Shown piece by piece: positions 17,060 through 17,720 of a stretch of DNA of 17,720 nucleotides. Each line of letters starts with the position of its first letter. Position 1 is the first letter of the stretch. The stretch covers positions 1 through 17,720 of the forward strand of contig CATYZE010000035.1 in the NCBI GenBank assembly GCA_958415525.1. The letters run 5' to 3'. This DNA is from an uncultured Collinsella sp. (GTDB lineage Bacteria; Actinomycetota; Coriobacteriia; Coriobacteriales; Coriobacteriaceae). A program made the translations under genes and the position numbers. The notes beneath the pieces were generated by a model. That model searched no databases and was not told where the DNA came from. It saw only the letters and a list, made by a program, of their open reading frames with translations.

Positions 17060-17112
17060 AATCAAGCAAAAGTATCCAAAGGCTAACTAGAAGCCATCGC
17101 GAAAGGCGGCCC

Positions 17113-17502
17113 ATGGCCCTGCGTGAATCCGGAGAAGACTATCTCGAATCGATCTACGTTCTATCGGAACGTCAGGGCATCGTGCGCTCGATCGACGTTG
17201 CGGAGTACCTCGGCGTAACCAAGGCGAGCGTTTCCAAGGCCATGGCGACGTTGGAAAGCAACGGCTATGTCGAAATGGGCAAGCGCGACGTTCATCTGAC
17301 GGAGCGTGGTCTGGAGGTCGCTCGTCAAATGTGGGAGCGTCACTGCTTTTTCGTGGGGCTGCTGGAGGATGCGGGTGTTTCGGCTGAGGTCGCGTCGCAA
17401 GAGGGCTGCCACATGGAGCATTGCCTGAGCGAGGAAAGCTTTGAGAAGCTAAGGTCGATGTTGGGACGGGATGGTGCTTCGGCGCCAACAATGACCGACT
17501 AG
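17113..17502 (+). CDS. DtxR/MntR-family metal-dependent transcriptional regulator
   Basis: This 129-residue regulator has the N-terminal winged helix of the family (EDYLESIY at 8-15, recognition helix near TKASVSKAMATLESNGYV) and the dimerisation/metal domain. There is no C-terminal SH3-like domain, as in short MntR proteins. Metal ligands by comparison with Bacillus MntR are Asp9, Glu12, His77, Cys99, Glu102 and His103. The Cys at 99 replaces the Glu of MntR and is like the Cys/Met of iron-sensing DtxR/IdeR, so Mn versus Fe specificity is open. AAAGG (17102-17106) precedes the ATG. Two operator-like repeats lie upstream. No metal transporter is visible in the window; targets are elsewhere. 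Confidence 0.9.
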   Translation: MALRESGEDYLESIYVLSERQGIVRSIDVAEYLGVTKASVSKAMATLESNGYVEMGKRDVHLTERGLEVARQMWERHCFFVGLLEDAGVSAEVASQEGCHMEHCLSEESFEKLRSMLGRDGASAPTMTD

Positions 17503-17522
17503 CACTTCCGCAGCGGCGCGTC

Positions 17523-17567
17523 TCCCGCGCCAAAGGCGCGGGACAGCGATTGGGACTAGTGGTCCCA
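17523..17567 (+). other. Two hairpins after the DtxR-type gene
   Basis: TCCCGCGCC-AAA-GGCGCGGGA (17523-17543) is a perfect 9-bp stem with a 3-base loop. TGGGAC (17551-17556) with GTCCCA (17562-17567) forms a second. Neither has a clear T tract. They probably mark the 3' end of the transcript. The rest of 17503-17640 shows no gene I can support. Confidence 0.5.
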
Positions 17568-17644
17568 TCAGCTAAGCCCAACTCAGATAAGGAACCCCGC
17601 CAGCAAGCGATGCCCAAGAACCACCAGCAACGTTACCGCAGGCC

Positions 17645-17720
17645 GGGGCCGGGGGGGGGGGTTTTTAAAAAAAAAAAAAAACACCCCCCCCCGCCCCAAC
17701 AAACACACCCGCAGCGAAGA
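17645..17720. other. Probable contig-end sequence artefact
   Basis: The run G11 (17651-17661), T5 (17662-17666), A15 (17667-17681), CA, C9 (17684-17692), G, C4 is unlike anything else in this genome and lies in the last 76 bases of the window. Stacked homopolymers of all four bases are typical of low-quality read ends carried into an assembly. The sequence here should not be interpreted biologically. Confidence 0.8.

Noticed and set aside
17087..17617. Minus-strand 176-codon frame opposite the DtxR-type gene
   Set aside because: Antisense to a clear regulator gene; the product is Arg/Ser/Pro-rich with no domain.

Overview
The window looks like chromosomal sequence from a high-GC Coriobacteriia actinobacterium, most likely Collinsella or a close relative. 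This rests on codon use, short intergenic gaps, a PstS with a combined Tat and lipoprotein signal, and intergenic hairpin repeats of a type I associate with that genus. It is inference; no rRNA or other phylogenetic marker is present. The last ~70 bases (G11-T5-A15-C9 runs) look like a damaged contig end.

Layout: 1-354 is non-coding, with a near-perfect long hairpin and the tgt promoter. 355-2465 holds tgt (tRNA-guanine transglycosylase) and a LOG-family nucleotide phosphoribohydrolase-like gene. 2497-6844 is an accessory island that looks AT-richer than its surroundings. It has a RelB/DinJ-YafQ type II toxin-antitoxin pair with a palindromic operator, then on the minus strand a 1051-codon gene joining an archaeo-eukaryotic primase domain, a superfamily II helicase and a PLD-like domain (the TOTE conflict-system architecture). 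6848-10018 has degV (-), a HAD phosphatase and a PepV-like M20 dipeptidase. 10019-10441 is a 420-base gap with three hairpins. 10442-14105 is the phosphate transporter operon pstSCAB, without phoU. 14269-16905 has a Uup-like ABC-F ATPase and a Cof-type HAD phosphatase. 17113-17502 is a small DtxR/MntR-type regulator preceded by two operator-like repeats.

The most unusual part is the primase-helicase locus. Two 74-bp direct repeats (3207-3280 and 6771-6844, one mismatch) bracket it exactly. They could recombine to remove the gene cleanly. Each repeat is a terminator-like hairpin just 3' of a minus-strand gene. The first copy supplies the last ~8 codons and the stop codon of the primase-helicase gene; the second lies right after degV. 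A diverged third relative (10171-10237) follows pepV. Its inner stem has changed sequence while still pairing, which suggests selection on the folded form. A 231-bp element with 37-bp terminal inverted repeats sits just upstream of the primase-helicase gene.

The genes do not form one pathway. tgt, pst, uup, the HAD genes, degV and pepV are housekeeping or nutrient functions. The toxin-antitoxin and primase-helicase genes are the genome-defence or conflict part.
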